Shown: positions 36,298 through 48,845 of the stretch, in pieces
Position numbering within the stretch: the stretch's first letter is position 1
Layout of the letters: every line of letters starts with the position of its first letter
DNA from: Parasponia andersonii
Taxonomy: Eukaryota > Streptophyta > Magnoliopsida > Rosales > Cannabaceae
Direction of reading: 5' to 3'
NCBI GenBank assembly: GCA_002914805.1
Contig: JXTB01000202.1
Coordinates: 299,741-363,740 of the forward strand
Length of the DNA: 64,000 nt
Notes under the pieces: model-generated
The model's database searches: none
What the model saw: only the letters and a program-made list of their open reading frames with translations
What the model was told of the DNA's origin: nothing
Position numbers and translations under genes: made by a program

Positions 36298-37209
36298 ATG
36301 AGTGGTGGTTCCGCATCTAGTAGCTTGCGGGCATCATTCTCGCACTGTGTACAACAAGTACGGAGCTATGATTACCACCACTACCTTTGCCTTCTCGAAC
36401 TTCCCATTAATATGCGGAAGGCTGCATTTGCAATCCGTGCATTCAACATCGAAACAGCCAGAGCTATGGACATTGCTTCCGATCCCAAGATCGGACTTAT
36501 GCGCCTGCTTTGGTGGCAAGAGACCATAGACAAAATATATGCCAAAAGGACTATCGAACACCCCACAGCTCAGGCTCTATCCGCAGTGATAAAGGAGAAC
36601 AAAATCACTAAAGGGTGGCTCAAACGATCTGTGGAAGCTAGGATTAACGATGCCAGAAGAGAGGTTACTGAAATCCCAGAAAAAATCCAGGAGTTGGAGC
36701 AATATGCTGAAGATACTGCCTCAACTATCCTTTACATGACGCTTCAAGCTGGTGGTATAAGGTCTACCATAGCTGATCATGCGGCCTCACATGTTGGCAA
36801 AGCTAGTGGCCTCCTTCTGCTGATTAAGTCACTGCCTTACCATGCTAGCCGCAACCGCCATTTTTCTTACATACCAGCAGAGGTAGCGGCCAAACATGGT
36901 TTGTTGAGTAATCAGGGAGTTCAATTAGAACTACGTTTGGATTCTGGGGAAGATCTATGTAACGCGGTGTTTGACATGGCATCCGTAGCTAATGTTCATT
37001 TACAGAAGGCTCGTGAGTTGGCTGGAACAGTGCCTGCTGAGGCTCGTCCAGTGCTGCTGCCCGCCGTGCCGGCTCAAGTACTGTTGGACTCTTTGAGTCG
37101 AGCGAATTTTGATGTGTTTGATCCAAGGTTAGCAAAAGGGGTTTTCGGCTTGCCTCCCTTATGGTTTCAGTTGAAATTGAAGTGGGATTCATGGAGGGGA
37201 AAATACTGA
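36298..37209 (+). CDS. NDUFAF6: NDUFAF6-like squalene/phytoene-synthase-fold protein
   Basis: 303 residues in one exon. The open frame reaches three bases further upstream, but the first ATG is 36298. The whole protein is a squalene/phytoene synthase-like helical fold, with the family regions AFNIETARAMDI, LMRLLWWQETIDKIY, and TASTILYMTLQAGG (about 150) followed by HVGKASGLLLLIKSLPYH. The aspartate-rich DxxxD prenyl-diphosphate sites of true synthases are not visible, as in NDUFAF6, the mitochondrial complex I assembly factor of animals and its plant relatives (At1g62730 type). A non-enzymatic assembly role in mitochondria is therefore the likely function. The N-terminus is short and not a strong targeting peptide. 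A leader exon ending at 35560 and an intron 35561-36275 (GTGGGT...TTTACAG) probably lie in the 5' untranslated region. Confidence 0.88.
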   Translation: MSGGSASSSLRASFSHCVQQVRSYDYHHYLCLLELPINMRKAAFAIRAFNIETARAMDIASDPKIGLMRLLWWQETIDKIYAKRTIEHPTAQALSAVIKENKITKGWLKRSVEARINDARREVTEIPEKIQELEQYAEDTASTILYMTLQAGGIRSTIADHAASHVGKASGLLLLIKSLPYHASRNRHFSYIPAEVAAKHGLLSNQGVQLELRLDSGEDLCNAVFDMASVANVHLQKARELAGTVPAEARPVLLPAVPAQVLLDSLSRANFDVFDPRLAKGVFGLPPLWFQLKLKWDSWRGKY

Positions 37210-38449
37210 CATGTTCCCTTTCTCTCTCTTTTTTTCTTCTATAAAGAACCCCACTAATAAGCGCTAAAATTTTCAATAGCTAAATTTGCATCCGAGTGAT
37301 GTTGCGGACATGGTAAGTTTGATTCTTTGCATTGCTTTCTTTACTCTGGTTCTTCTTTTTGTTTCTTGAATTAAATTCCCTTGTTTATAATTTCGATCAA
37401 AGCTTTCTAGTTTAACTAGTTGGTGAAGATGCATGCACTTTGTTTATCAAGAAACAAGGCCCTTGGAACAAGAGAAAGGCGATTAAATATTCCATGAAAA
37501 GAAGCAGATTGATGGGCATGGAGCACGAGACGCCTTGACACAACAAAAGACTTGTCCTCAAGATTGATGACAATATTACCGGGTTAAAGTCAAAACCAAC
37601 AAACCTCGATTGAAATTTACAATAGTATGTATGAAACTCTCATTTAGCCGTTTCTACCGTTTTTTGGAAGTTTTGCTTTGGAATTCTATAGTTAACGATT
37701 GTAAACATGGTAATATTTCGCTGGGACGTAGGGAGTAGAGTTTATTGTGATTCTTAAGTCCCTTTTTTTTTTTTTTCCCGGTCCTTGAACATGCAAGTTT
37801 TCTAGGCTCATCCAGTCAGTTCATTTGTTCCTTTTTCCAAAATTAGCTTCAATTGGCTAGCAAGAAAATGTACTCAATACATTGAGTGAAAAACAAAATA
37901 AGCACCTGGTTCAATAAAACAACAAAAGCTGCAAGTTATGAAAACTTGCAACTACAATCTGGATACACAACAGAGAACTAATGCTTCATAGGAATACACT
38001 AATTTTTGTATCCATTTTTCTTCTTTTGTTCCTTTTTTCTTGCTGCTCTGTCTATCCCTGAAACTCAACCGGGACAGAACAAATCAAAGGGAAGCAGACA
38101 AATAACGATAAAAACAAATGAAAAGGGAGCACCCAACTATGTTCAAAAGCCTTTTCATCTGAAATTACAAACTCTTAAGGATAATGCTTATATCACAATT
38201 AGTTTACAAAAATTTTAATACCAACCAAGCAAGTGAGTTGTCACCATGCAATAAGTAAATAGTTTAAATTTATTTGTGATAAATTTCGGTATATCAAGTG
38301 AACGGTGACAATTTACTTGTCACGTGTTTTGATATAAAAAATTTGATAAAGTAGTTGAAATACCTAGTATTATCTAACTCTTTAATACATAGAAGCTAAA
38401 AATAGCTTCAAGCTTGAAGATGAAGACAAATATATTCTTTTTCCATCAC
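37210..38449. other. Intergenic after the NDUFAF6-like gene
   Basis: Includes the 3' untranslated region of the preceding gene. No gene seen. Confidence 0.55.
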
Positions 38450-39137
38450 TCTTATTAAGGGTGTAAGAAAAATTCAATTCATCAAATCTAATCGAAAAAT
38501 TGAATTCTCGTAACCGCATCAACACCGAATATTTCCGTCGGTTTCGGTTTCGATTTTTCATATAATTATGATTGATTTTGGTTTTAGAAATATAAGTTTC
38601 AGTTAAACTGAAACTGACCAATAACATATATTACATTAAGATATTTTAAACGTACAAGAGCAATTAATACAATGATCGGCAATTCTTAAAATTTACTTAC
38701 CTCCAAGATTTAAATCTTAATACCCTCACCTCACCACTAAGCTAGTCGTTTAATATGTTACATATAAAATACCGATTACATTTATTACTTAATAAACACT
38801 GAAACTAACTGAAAATTCGATTACGGTCGGTGTTTCTTTTTCCCGTGGCTAGTTGTTTAGCATATTTATTATTTAATAAATACCAAAATTGATCGAAAAT
38901 TCAATTTCGATCAGTGTTTCTTTTTCTGATGCCAGTTGTTTAATATATCACAAATAAAGTACCGATTATATTTATTACTTAATAAACACCGAAATTGACT
39001 AAAAATTGAAATTCAATTTCGATCAGTGTTTTTTGTTCGGGCGGTCCATTTCAATTTTCAATATATCAAACCCAAAAATTCAATTAAGTGGAAATTTTAG
39101 CAGAAATCAACTAAAACCGACCGATTTTTAACCTAGT
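38450..39137. mobile_element. Probable MITE with internal ~100-bp repeats
   Basis: The left edge (AAGGGTGTAAGAAAAATT) and the right edge read on the minus strand (AACTAGGTTAAAAATCGG) are weakly inverted copies. The interior repeats a block containing TTTATTACTTAATAAACACTGA, CGATCAGTGTTTCTTTTT and TAGTTGTTTAATAT about three times between 38742 and 39050. TCGGTTT words occur at both ends. Borders and family are uncertain; target duplications are not clear. Confidence 0.4.
38700..38746 (-). repeat. SINE-like segment with RNA polymerase III boxes
   Basis: On the minus strand TAGCTTAGTGG (38744-38734) fits the A box of tRNA-derived promoters, and GATTTAAATCT (about 38715-38705) resembles a B box at about the right distance. 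It may be the head of an old tRNA-derived SINE inserted in the MITE-like region; the evidence is short. Confidence 0.3.
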
Positions 39138-40189
39138 TCTTATGAAGCCATTAAGAACTCAAAGTTATATTCACGAGTGAATAATGAGAAACCTTGTGTG
39201 TTTATTTTAAGGCTTGTGTATTCGTTTTAAGGGAAGATGTTTCTTTTATTCTTAGAAGCATCTCTATTCAACTCGTGATGAATATATACACTACTTTGGT
39301 TTTGCTAGAAGAATGTATACACTACTTTTTTTTTTCGTCTTTTGGTGGTCTAATTTTACAGACAAGCCAAGGGCATTAGAGTTAGACCCTTAGTGTGCCA
39401 TATTTATAGCTTGAATGCCATATTTATAGCTTGAACCTTCCTTTTAAAAGAAAAATTTCAAGCTTTATCCTTTCAAGCTGAAGAAGAGCTTTTTTATGGC
39501 CAATTGAGTAGCTGCAACAGCTAAAAATTGTGACTGGAGTACCATTTTTACTCATCAAAAAGCAGCTAACCGCATTGTCATTGACATGACTTAGCTTCCT
39601 TTGAAGCACAATAGAGATTCATTATGGGCATATGAAACAAATTATGATTCTTTTGTTCAAATTCTATTCCTTTAGCTTTTTGTCATAGCTCAGCCTCAGG
39701 TGATTCCCTTACTTGACATTTTCTGAGTCAACCTTCAAATGGCTAGCTCTAAAAACGGACCCTTGACTTTTCTCTTGGAACTTGTAATTGTGTTTTTATT
39801 GTTCTTGTTAAATATCCTTTCTAAAGATTTCGTTTTGAGATTTTACTTTTATTCCTCTAATCCTCTTGGACGAGTCATGCAAATTTCTTTGACAAAACTT
39901 GCGAAAGATTAAAGAGTGCATTAGTTTTTTAATCACAAAATGTCGTTGTTGAGTAGAATAGTAAGAGACTCAAATTTTTAGTTTTTTATCACAAAATGTT
40001 GTTGTTGAGTAGAATAGTAAGAGACTCAAATTTCAATACTATTTCAATGTTATCTCAATGTCATTGGTTGATAAGACCGTGTTAGAATTTGACCAAGCTT
40101 AACAAATTATTTGATCCGAACCTTGTAAGAACTCTAGTAAGTTTTTTCTCTTCATAATTCTAATGGGTCAATATATATATATATATATA
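39138..40189. other. Intergenic with a 57-bp tandem duplication
   Basis: At 39922-40033 two units starting TAGTTTTTTAATCACAAAAT and TAGTTTTTTATCACAAAATG adjoin with only two or three differences. Otherwise there is no supported gene. A (TA)n run ends the stretch at about 40171-40188. Confidence 0.6.
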
Positions 40190-40404
40190 GGTTGCCAATC
40201 TAATTGGTATTTTTTTTCTTTACTCATGGATAAGTAATTTTTTTTTAGATCTAACGGTGATCCAATGACTATAATGAAGTACATGAAAAGACGTGCATCA
40301 TAAATATTCTTATTTTTTATAATAAAAAAATGTGTATGTTAAATTTTCATTAGCCAATTGATACTTATAGGTAAAAAAGAAAAATACCTACTAGATTGAT
40401 GCCC
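40190..40404. mobile_element. MITE of 215 bp inserted in a TA repeat
   Basis: The left end GGTTGCCAATCTAATTGGTA and the right end on the minus strand GGGCATCAATCTAGTAGGTA are inverted copies that stay similar for about 35 bases (both followed by a T-rich block and TTTAC). Both flanks are (TA)n, so the length of the target duplication cannot be read. There is no coding sequence. The long, diverged TIRs suggest a Mutator-like rather than a Stowaway type. Confidence 0.65.
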
Positions 40405-40449
40405 ATATATATATTTATATATATATATATAAACATAAATACATTACCA

Positions 40450-40524
40450 CGCCAGAGGAAGGGATTGAACCCTTCGACCTTGTGGTTAACAGCCACGCGC
40501 TCTAACTAACTGAACTACTCCAGC
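40450..40524 (-). tRNA. tRNA-Asn (anticodon GUU), possibly a pseudogene
   Basis: The minus strand folds as a cloverleaf: acceptor GCTGGAG paired with CTCTGGC (two G-T wobbles), D arm GTTC/GAGC, anticodon loop CTGTTAA giving GUU, and a T arm around GGTCGAAGGGTTCAATCCC. It is close to nuclear plant tRNA-Asn. Oddities: the T loop has one extra base (75 nt instead of 74), the usual GG of the D loop reads AG, and the first anticodon-stem pair is C-A. These changes suggest decay. It begins only 46 bases from the MITE. No clear T-run terminator follows. Confidence 0.7.
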
Positions 40525-43330
40525 AGGTTTGCCTACATTTGAAATGTTTTCAACCATAAATAAAAATAAAAAGGTAAGCAAAGTAGATCAATCATAGGTA
40601 GGGACGTAGGGTCTACAATATTTGTACACCAACCTCAGCATAATACATTGGTTTGTCAAAAGGGCCAACTAGAGAAATCTAAAGCAAATCGGATCATAGA
40701 TTATGTACTATATTGTTAACTGCTAACCTACGAACAAGGATGTTATTATACACAGCTCATGTCAAAGGAATCAATCACAACAAGCCCTTTACTCCAAGCC
40801 ACGAATAATCATATATAATTTAGCGATTCCTTTCTTTATGGCAGGTCCAGATATTTTTCGATGGGATGGAATAAGCATGTATAAATTAAGAGAGTAAATT
40901 ATGTACTAGCTAGCTACGTTGTACTTCTCCTTAATTTTCAAAGATGGTGACGCCACCATTATCCCTTAATTTAGATAGCTTCATTTGCATATTAACAATT
41001 TATCTTACATCTAGTCTAAGCCTTAAATTTCAAGTTCAGAAGTAATTATTTATTTTGATTCTGGCATTTTTATAGAGAAAATTAGTGCTTTTAATAAACG
41101 TCGAAGTTGGCCCACCTTAAGTTTACTATGCGGCATTCGATGTGTCTAGAACTCTAGCTACAAGGAGTGAGGCTTTTTTTTTTTTCATTTAAATTATTGG
41201 AGATATTTTGTGAAGAAGGTGAGAAATCTTATCGTAATTATGAGTATTTAGATGGCTATGTGTTTTCAGTCGTTTTCACTCTTGTTGAGTTGCTGTTTGA
41301 ACACTAACCAATTAGAGCTTAATTAATCCTGACCGTCCTTAGTGCTCATAAGAAACAACAAATAAGTCAAGATATCTAAAGGATACTCCAATTTTCCTTT
41401 CAAATAAAAATCTCTGCTACACCGTAGATTATTGATTGGTTAAGGTTAAATATTATTAATCGTATAGTGGCGAAGACAATTAAAAGTAGTCGTGATTGAT
41501 ACTTGATCTAACTATGTGTGTAGGAAAGTGATTGATAGTGCTGCCTGCTGTACTGGAATTAATTAACAAGATACATAAATTCACTCAAGTCTTGGTGAAG
41601 ATGCATGTGTTTACTAGTTTTTTGACAAAGGTCCCAAGTACCAAGCAGCAATTTCTATGTTAATATTTGGCTCGTGAAAAAAACATATGTTGGGGATGAC
41701 TAACGATGGATGACAGATCTAAAATCTCATATTCAATGTGGTAGAATTTTCAATATTTATTACTTTAGCTTTCATTCCTTTAGGTCAACTCTAGAAGATT
41801 TTAGTGCAAAGCTATAATATTTTTGTTTTAGTTTTGTTTCCCTAAAATCGCATTTTTGATATTTTGATTTTATATATTGTTGGTTTAGTTCTTTTTCTAA
41901 CTATAGATATATGGACATCCCTGATGTTTCATATAACCATAATAGTTGATCAATGACATTGAGTTTTGCTCTCTTATTTTATATGCTCTTAATATTATGT
42001 GAAATTAAAGAGTGTTTAATGCATATGTCTCTGATATTTCGCGTTCAAATCAATATAAATATAAATGTCAATATTCTGTATCTTAAAAAACTTGGGCTTT
42101 TTTCTGTACGAGTATTGCCTTATAGACGTTTTCTGCTTCATCAGTTTTTTGTTTGTTTGTTTTTTGAAATGTGCTTCATCAGTTATTCTATGGTACTTTT
42201 ATATTTTTCTAACGAATATGCACAACACATTATAAATAAGTAATGTCCTCCACAATAAGAGGTTGAATTGAATCCATGAAAGGCCCCTTTTCGAGTTCTA
42301 TGATTCACTAAAGACAAAGGAAAACGAGCCACTTGTTAGTTGTAAAAATTTAATTAGGCTACATTAAAGCTATACGCGTTAGTACTTATTATTAATATGT
42401 AATGTGTTACACAAAGATCTAACATGTGCATTGATCATATTATAATGGGGTAATAGAATTTTCGGAGCAAATAAACAAATAAATTCAGATATTTCCTTTT
42501 ATTTGCTTCAACTTGCAACAGATGTGAGATGTGCAACCACCTCGCAACATGAAAAAAGATTTGTTAGTTGTAAGGCTTGATTAATTATTTTATTCCTTTT
42601 TTATTATAAAATTTAATTAGGCTCCTTCCAACTAATAATCAACAATTGTCTAACTTTAAAATATTAAAATAAAATAGTAATTAACAATTTGTTCGATTGA
42701 GGAATTCATCAACTACAGATGGCAGTAGCTATAATTATTAAAAATCTTAAAAGCTATCCTAGTCCGAAAGTTGCATTTGGGAGTATTCGTTCACACTAGA
42801 AGTAATCAAACTCGATAGATTTGACATATATGTATATTTCATTTTGATAAGGGATAGATATTTGATATTTAACCTCAACTTTGGAAATATCTGGTCGCAA
42901 CGAGCTAATATTGTAGATTTCATATCTAAGTAATCTAATTGTTGACCACTCTTTACAACTCTAAAAAGAGTAATACTATGGACGTGTGTATGTTTTTGGC
43001 TCGTTATCATTGATAGATTGATCCCTTGTGCTTGGTTATCATTTAGTGCCCATAGTATTATAAGAATACAATTAATAAACTCATTACCTTTTCTTTAAAC
43101 TAAGTTCAGAGAAAAACTCACTATCACCTGGCCACCAAAAATACCATCACTGAACAAGGCAATTATATACGAATATATCTTGAACAATAAGATGAAGTAA
43201 AGTGATTTAAGCTACTTTGACTCTCTTGAACAATAAAGCTTCTTAATCACTTCCCTTAGCGGTTTCAATTCTTTTTTAAACTTTACCTTTCCTCTTAAGA
43301 AAATTTAAATATATAAAATAAGAAAGGTGG
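40525..43330. other. Intergenic, AT-rich
   Basis: No supported gene; the frame 41953-42243 has no family likeness. The last part is the upstream region of the VPE gene. Confidence 0.55.
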
Positions 43331-43670
43331 CGAGAAAAATCTGGCCCGAGATGGCAGAAGCCAAAGCCACCATAGTCCATAACGCCAAATTGCGAAACAG
43401 AGTGAGTGAGTCTCCATATCCCAGACCCACTTGTGAGACGCAGAGATATTCCGGACCCACTAGTCCTGGGTCTTCTCCGTGCGTGTCAACCTCTCGTTTT
43501 GCATGGCACCTCACACCGCTTTACCACCTGCTTTTTTATATGCACTCTTCCTATACACCCCATTTGTCTTTGCAGCTCATATTCCCTTCTCTTTAAAACC
43601 CTCTTTTCTTTCTTTATTTGTGCCCATAGTTTCTAAATTTTTATTCGTTTTTTTTTTTTTCTGGGTTTTA

Positions 43671-46661
43671 ATGGCTAAAGGCCTATCTGTTTCGAGTAGC
43701 AATGTTCTTGGTGTGTGGGTTTTGGTTGTGGTGTTGATCCTGGTTGGAAGTGGCAGAGCTGCTCGGTTTGACCGTTGGGAGTCAGCGATTCGCATGCCTA
43801 CTGAGAAGGATGAGGCTGAGGATCTAGACGGAGAAGTCGGGACCAGATGGGCTGTTCTTGTTGCTGGTTCATCTGGCTATGGAAATTACAGGCATCAGGT
43901 ACGTGTATTATATGTTATGTTTGTGTAAGTATGCAGTCAAATGATACAATACGTATTGGAATCAGAGCTAATTTTGATAGAGTATTAATGGGTTTTGTTT
44001 AATTTTCTTTGATGGGTTCGGATTAATGGTATCCATACAGGCTGATGCGTGCCACGCGTATCAGTTACTGAGAAAAGGTGGGTTGAAAGAGGAAAACATA
44101 GTGGTGTTCATGTACGATGATATTGCCAAGCATGACCTCAATCCTAGACCTGGGATCATCATCAACCATCCACAAGGTGAAGATGTCTATGCCGGTGTCC
44201 CTAAGGTACAATCTGGCTTTACTTTTCTTTTTTTTAATTAAAAAATGGTGGTGGTATATTCTTTACTGTAAAGCATCATTCATTTATGTGGAAACGAGGG
44301 TCACTTAGATTATTAATAATGGCTGCCAGGTGGTGAGAGAAATCTTTAGCAGAGATTAATATAGACAAATTGCAGTGAACGCTGATACGTCGTTTTTAAA
44401 AGTTGGCACAACTTAAAACATGGTTCAAGGAAAAGTGGGTTTTTGGTTTTTGTTTTTTTTTTTTTAATAGTCCAAAAAAAAAACTTGTATAATCTTAGAG
44501 AAACGGGTTTGCAAGACTAAAAAATAATATCAATCGAGTTGATAATTACATTTACATGACTGGGTAATTCGGTCTAGAGTTGAGAGTTTTGTGCTTGGTT
44601 GAATTCATTTAGATCTATCATGACAGTATTTATGGAAATTATTGATACAACTTTGTTTGCATGCATTTTTGGTGCGGTCCTTGTGCAGCTTAATTCCTCA
44701 GGTTCATTCTTGTGTAAATTTATAATTCCTCAGGTTCATTCTCGTCTAAAGTTGTCAATATGAGCATAACTTCGATATTAATTAGCAATGGATCTTGAAA
44801 TATCACGTTTCTAATTGATGTGGTAGAGAAGCATTATCCTGTACTTGGTTGGGTTACATCTGCGCTAGTTTTTTTCGACAACTCTTCGAATTTTGAATCT
44901 TATACTTGAAAGTCTCTCTTTTACCTTGATTTGTTTTATTTTGCTATTCTCGACACCGTAATTTGTCAACAAATTGCTTGTCTGAGTTGAAAAAAATGAG
45001 TCGAATCAATTTCTGCTTAGCCTGTTGGTTTCATGTCTGGATTAGAATGACTAAATTATAATGTCATTGTGGCAGGATTACACTGGTCACCAAGTAACCA
45101 CGGAGAATCTGTACGCAGTACTTCTTGGGGACAAGAAAAAAGTGAAAGGTGGAAGTGGTAAGGTTATAGACAGCAAACCCAATGACAGGATCTTCATATA
45201 CTACTCGGATCATGGAGGCCCCGGAGTTCTTGGTGAGTTCGATACACGCCATTTACTATATTTATGTGTGTATATAGTTGTTAGAACTTATGTTAGTGGA
45301 AGTAAAGAGAAGGCTCACAATTTCTTATGTGATTGTAGGGATGCCAAACATGCCGTTCCTTTACGCCATGGATTTCATAGAAGTTTTGAAGAAGAAACAC
45401 GCATTGGGGACTTATAAAGAGATGGTAAAGGATCCGATTTCCTACTTTAGTCTGTAGTGACAGAGTAAGATACTTAACAGAAATGTGCACGGTGTTTGGT
45501 TTTGCAGGTCATATATGTAGAAGCATGTGAGAGTGGGAGCATTTTCGAAGGTATAATGCCCAGAGACATGAACATTTATGTAACTACAGCATCAAATGCA
45601 CAAGAGAACAGTTGGGGAACCTACTGTCCTGGGATGGAGCCTGCCCCACCTCCAGAGTACATCACTTGCTTGGGGGATTTGTACAGTGTCGCTTGGATGG
45701 AGGACAGGTACGCTCAACGGCGCAGTTGCGCTTCCAAACACCATATAAGAAAGACCTATGTGTTCTTCACAAGAATCCCAGTTAAGAATACCTGAATTGT
45801 GCTTATTCTTGCTTTACATTCTTTTGCAGTGAGAGCCACAATCTGAAGAGAGAAACTATTAAACAACAATATGAGACAGTAAGATCTATGACATTGGAAA
45901 CTTCGTTTTCTTTGTACTCCATGATTAAGGTGAGGACGTTATGGAGAGTTTCAATTGGGAGCTGTTGTTTGTGCAGGTGAAAAAACGGACTGCGAATGCC
46001 AACGATTTCATTAATGGTGGATCTCATGTGATGGAGTATGGGAATACAAGTATCAGATCTGAGAAGCTCTATCTCTACCAAGGTTTCGATCCTGCCACGG
46101 TCAACCTCCCTCCTAATAATAATAACCGACTCGACATGCACAAGGAAGTTGTTAACCAACGAGATGCAGAGCTCTTCTTCATGTGGCAATTGGTAAGCTT
46201 TTCTTCATCTGTTTTCAAATCGGTAACTGGGTTTGATTGCTGACCTCCAGTTCTATATTTTCGTTTGTATGTTACAGTACAAAAGATCAGAATCAGAAAA
46301 GAAGACAGAAATCCTGAACCAGATAAAGGAGACAACAAAGCACAGAACTCACTTAGACGAAAGCATGAAATTGATAGGGTCACTTTTGTACGGTCCACAA
46401 AAGAGTTCAACTATCCTCATCTCCGTGAGATCACCTGGTCTTCCGCTCGTCGACGACTGGGGCTGCTTGAAGTCGATGGTTCGGTTATTCGAAAGGCACT
46501 GCGGTTCCCTGACACAGTATGGCATGAAACACATGCGCTCATTCGCTAACATTTGCAACAGCGGCGTCTCGCAAGCGTCAGTGGAGGAAGCTTGTTTAGC
46601 TGCCTGCAGCGGCCATGATGCCGGCGAGTGGCATCCTTCATATAATGGTTTTAGCGCTTGA
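43671..46661 (+). CDS. VPE: Vacuolar processing enzyme (legumain, C13 peptidase), beta-VPE type
   Basis: Eight exons: 43671-43898, 44041-44205, 45076-45232, 45339-45424, 45508-45707, 45830-45878, 45977-46192 and 46278-46661, phases consistent, 494 residues. VPE is an asparaginyl endopeptidase that matures vacuolar proteins, above all seed storage proteins, and also acts in vacuole-mediated cell death. Residues 1-30 form a signal peptide. The catalytic dyad is H177 in YYSDHGGPG and C219 in EACESGSIF, identical in number to the classic plant VPE positions. The substrate-pocket segment [13 protein letters not shown] and a C-terminal prodomain with conserved cysteines follow; the prodomain is removed autocatalytically in the acidic vacuole. 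Overall likeness and gene context favour the seed-type beta-VPE. No defects are seen. Intron 2 is the longest (870 bp) and holds a short direct repeat. Confidence 0.96.
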
Positions 46662-48173
46662 TGATTACTCGAAAGAAACTCCTAAGCTGTGCTGTGATAG
46701 AAAGTTGTTGCATACATAAATATATTGTAGTGTTACTGTGTCAGTTTTTGATGCTCTGTGGAATGAGATGGAGTTTGTGACATGTTTCTCCTCGTTAGTG
46801 TCTGGTCTGGTCCTTGCCGAGACCATTCTTTATGGACCTTGCATAGAAAAGCTCCATTAAACTTATCAAACCTTAAGTAAGGACAGACAAAATTTCCTCT
46901 GGCCCAAGTGAAGGGTGGCCCCGAAGATGAGAAACAGAGTGAGTTTTGAGTTCCTGGCTTGCCTAAGTTGGGTTTGGATTTTGGAGTTAAGGTCTTATTC
47001 CCCCCAAAAACATTGGGCCAATGCCAATGGTTTATTCCAGCCTTTGGCTATGGTTGTAGAATAATATCTAAGAAAAAGGGAAAATTCTTCTGTTGTATAA
47101 AAGAGGATAGAAAAATCAGCATCCTAATGTTGCCACGTTTCTGAACTTTCACCGCTGAAAATTGTCTAAAGTGGTCCGTCCACGCGTTTTCACTTCCAAG
47201 TCTGTTTTCTCGGAACTCAACTCGGAAGAGGAACCCTTTTGACTCCCCAAAAGGGGAGGGACCTCAAAATTTTGGCAAGCAAGAGGAGCCGGCCAAGTCC
47301 AAGATTTGGAAGATTTTTATGATTTCAAGTGGCAATTGGGACCAAAACCAAGCACCAGAGCTACTTTAACACAATTTGAGTAGTAAGAGAAAGACCCGTT
47401 CACTTGAGGCTGTTAAGTTGATTGGACTAGTTTGATTTATTGCTCTTGATCCCAAGGGGGGCTGAATCTCTCGTTTACTAATCATTGTTTTCCTTCTCCG
47501 CCCTTTTTAGTTTTTTTTTCCCCTTCTTACTGGGCTACTACCAAAACCTTTAGATTACTCCCTATCTGACATGCTTCTACCCGAAGTAATCTTGATAGGT
47601 TACTGTTAGCAAAGCTCAACCAACCAAGTTCATGATAGGGCCGTGTCTTTTTTGACTTATTGCTGTCCTAGTCAGACATTTCTAGTTCTCTAATAGCTTA
47701 GCTTAGGTACGTACAAGTCTATAAGGGGTGGCTTTTGAATTTATATATTCATTTATTAAAATTGTGACGCAAGATGAGAAAGAGTTCAATAGAAATCTGC
47801 AATTTATTTGGCTCGCTTCAAATATAACCCGTCAAATTCACACTTGGATTAAAACTAGCCTCTTTAACTAGTATTTGGCCAAGTAACAAAATTAAGGCTC
47901 TGCTTATGTGTTCATGAACAGTCGACTCGAACACAAAAAAATCAAAGCGGGTTTTGGATACCATGTACGGACATATGATATTGGAGATCATGTATTTTAT
48001 CATTATTGCTGCAAATAGCAAATTCAGCTAAATATTTAATTTTATTTACACATTTAAGTCCTATCAGCCACAAATCTATCGTGAAAAAAGAAAAGAAAAG
48101 GAAGAGCTAAAAAATCATTGCCGTTATCTTTGGATGTTAACTTGAGCCTCATCCACTCACCACTCAAACAGCA
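46662..48173. other. Intergenic between convergent VPE and SAUR genes
   Basis: Holds the VPE 3' untranslated region and presumably that of the SAUR gene. Short frames here have no family likeness. Confidence 0.6.
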
Positions 48174-48689
48174 TCATTTGGATCGCCACCAAGAGCGACC
48201 GTGCCTAATACGACGCCGTTGGCAATGTTCCCCACCTGAAGCGATTCTCATCTGCACCTTCTCAAACTCGGATGCTCCACATGGTATTGTGATCCGACCC
48301 GGATGATTGAAACCGTAAACCTTCTCAGCCTCCTTCAAAAGATCCCCAAACAGCGGGTGATTGAAGTATATCACTGGCACCAAGTACCTCTGCGTCTCGT
48401 CCTGTGACTCACCCACGTACACCGCCAGGTAACCCTTGGGTATCCCCCCTCCCCGTTTCGGACTCACAAGCGGGTCTTGACCCAACTGGACATAACCCGA
48501 CTTGGGAGAACAGAGCTCTTTAGCCCCTCTTCGAAGGGACCTGGCCAAGGTGAGAACTTTAGCCATGGGGCTTCTCTTTCTCTTGGGAAGGTCCAAACCG
48601 TACCTGGGCTGCTTTCTTCTGGGTCTGATGACCCATTTGTAGATCTTAACGAGCTTGCTTCTAAGCTTGAAACCTCTAGCTTTTCTCAT
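48174..48689 (-). CDS. SAUR-like auxin-responsive protein
   Basis: 171 residues in one exon, start at the first ATG (48689-48687); the open frame extends six bases further without an ATG. The SAUR domain occupies about residues 80-150: IPKGYLAVYVGE, RYLVPVIYFNHPLFGDLL and EAEKVYGFNHPGRITIPC are the conserved core. The first 70 residues are strongly basic (IRPRRKQPRYGLDLPKRKRS), which could direct it to the nucleus or membranes. Auxin-induced SAURs inhibit PP2C.D phosphatases, which activates plasma-membrane proton pumps and promotes cell expansion; this longer, basic-tailed subtype is less well studied, so its exact role is open. A TATA-like ATTATAAAA lies at about 48854-48846 on the minus strand. 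In Arabidopsis a SAUR gene also sits beside HOP3, which agrees with an ancient block. Confidence 0.92.
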   Translation of the reverse strand: MRKARGFKLRSKLVKIYKWVIRPRRKQPRYGLDLPKRKRSPMAKVLTLARSLRRGAKELCSPKSGYVQLGQDPLVSPKRGGGIPKGYLAVYVGESQDETQRYLVPVIYFNHPLFGDLLKEAEKVYGFNHPGRITIPCGASEFEKVQMRIASGGEHCQRRRIRHGRSWWRSK

Positions 48690-48845
48690 CTTCAAAGGGT
48701 GTGTTCGGAACTGGGAACAGAGGACCTCTGAAATGGGTTTTGTGTTTTAGTGAGAAAACACTAAAATCAATGGAAACCTCTGAAGGGTTTTCTCTGCTTC
48801 ACTATTAGATTAATGGGTTCAAACTGAATGGTAGTGGCTTGGCTT

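Noticed and set aside
43327..43636. Open frames just upstream of VPE
   Set aside because: Overlap the likely VPE promoter and leader, and three frames are open at once, which suggests composition rather than coding.
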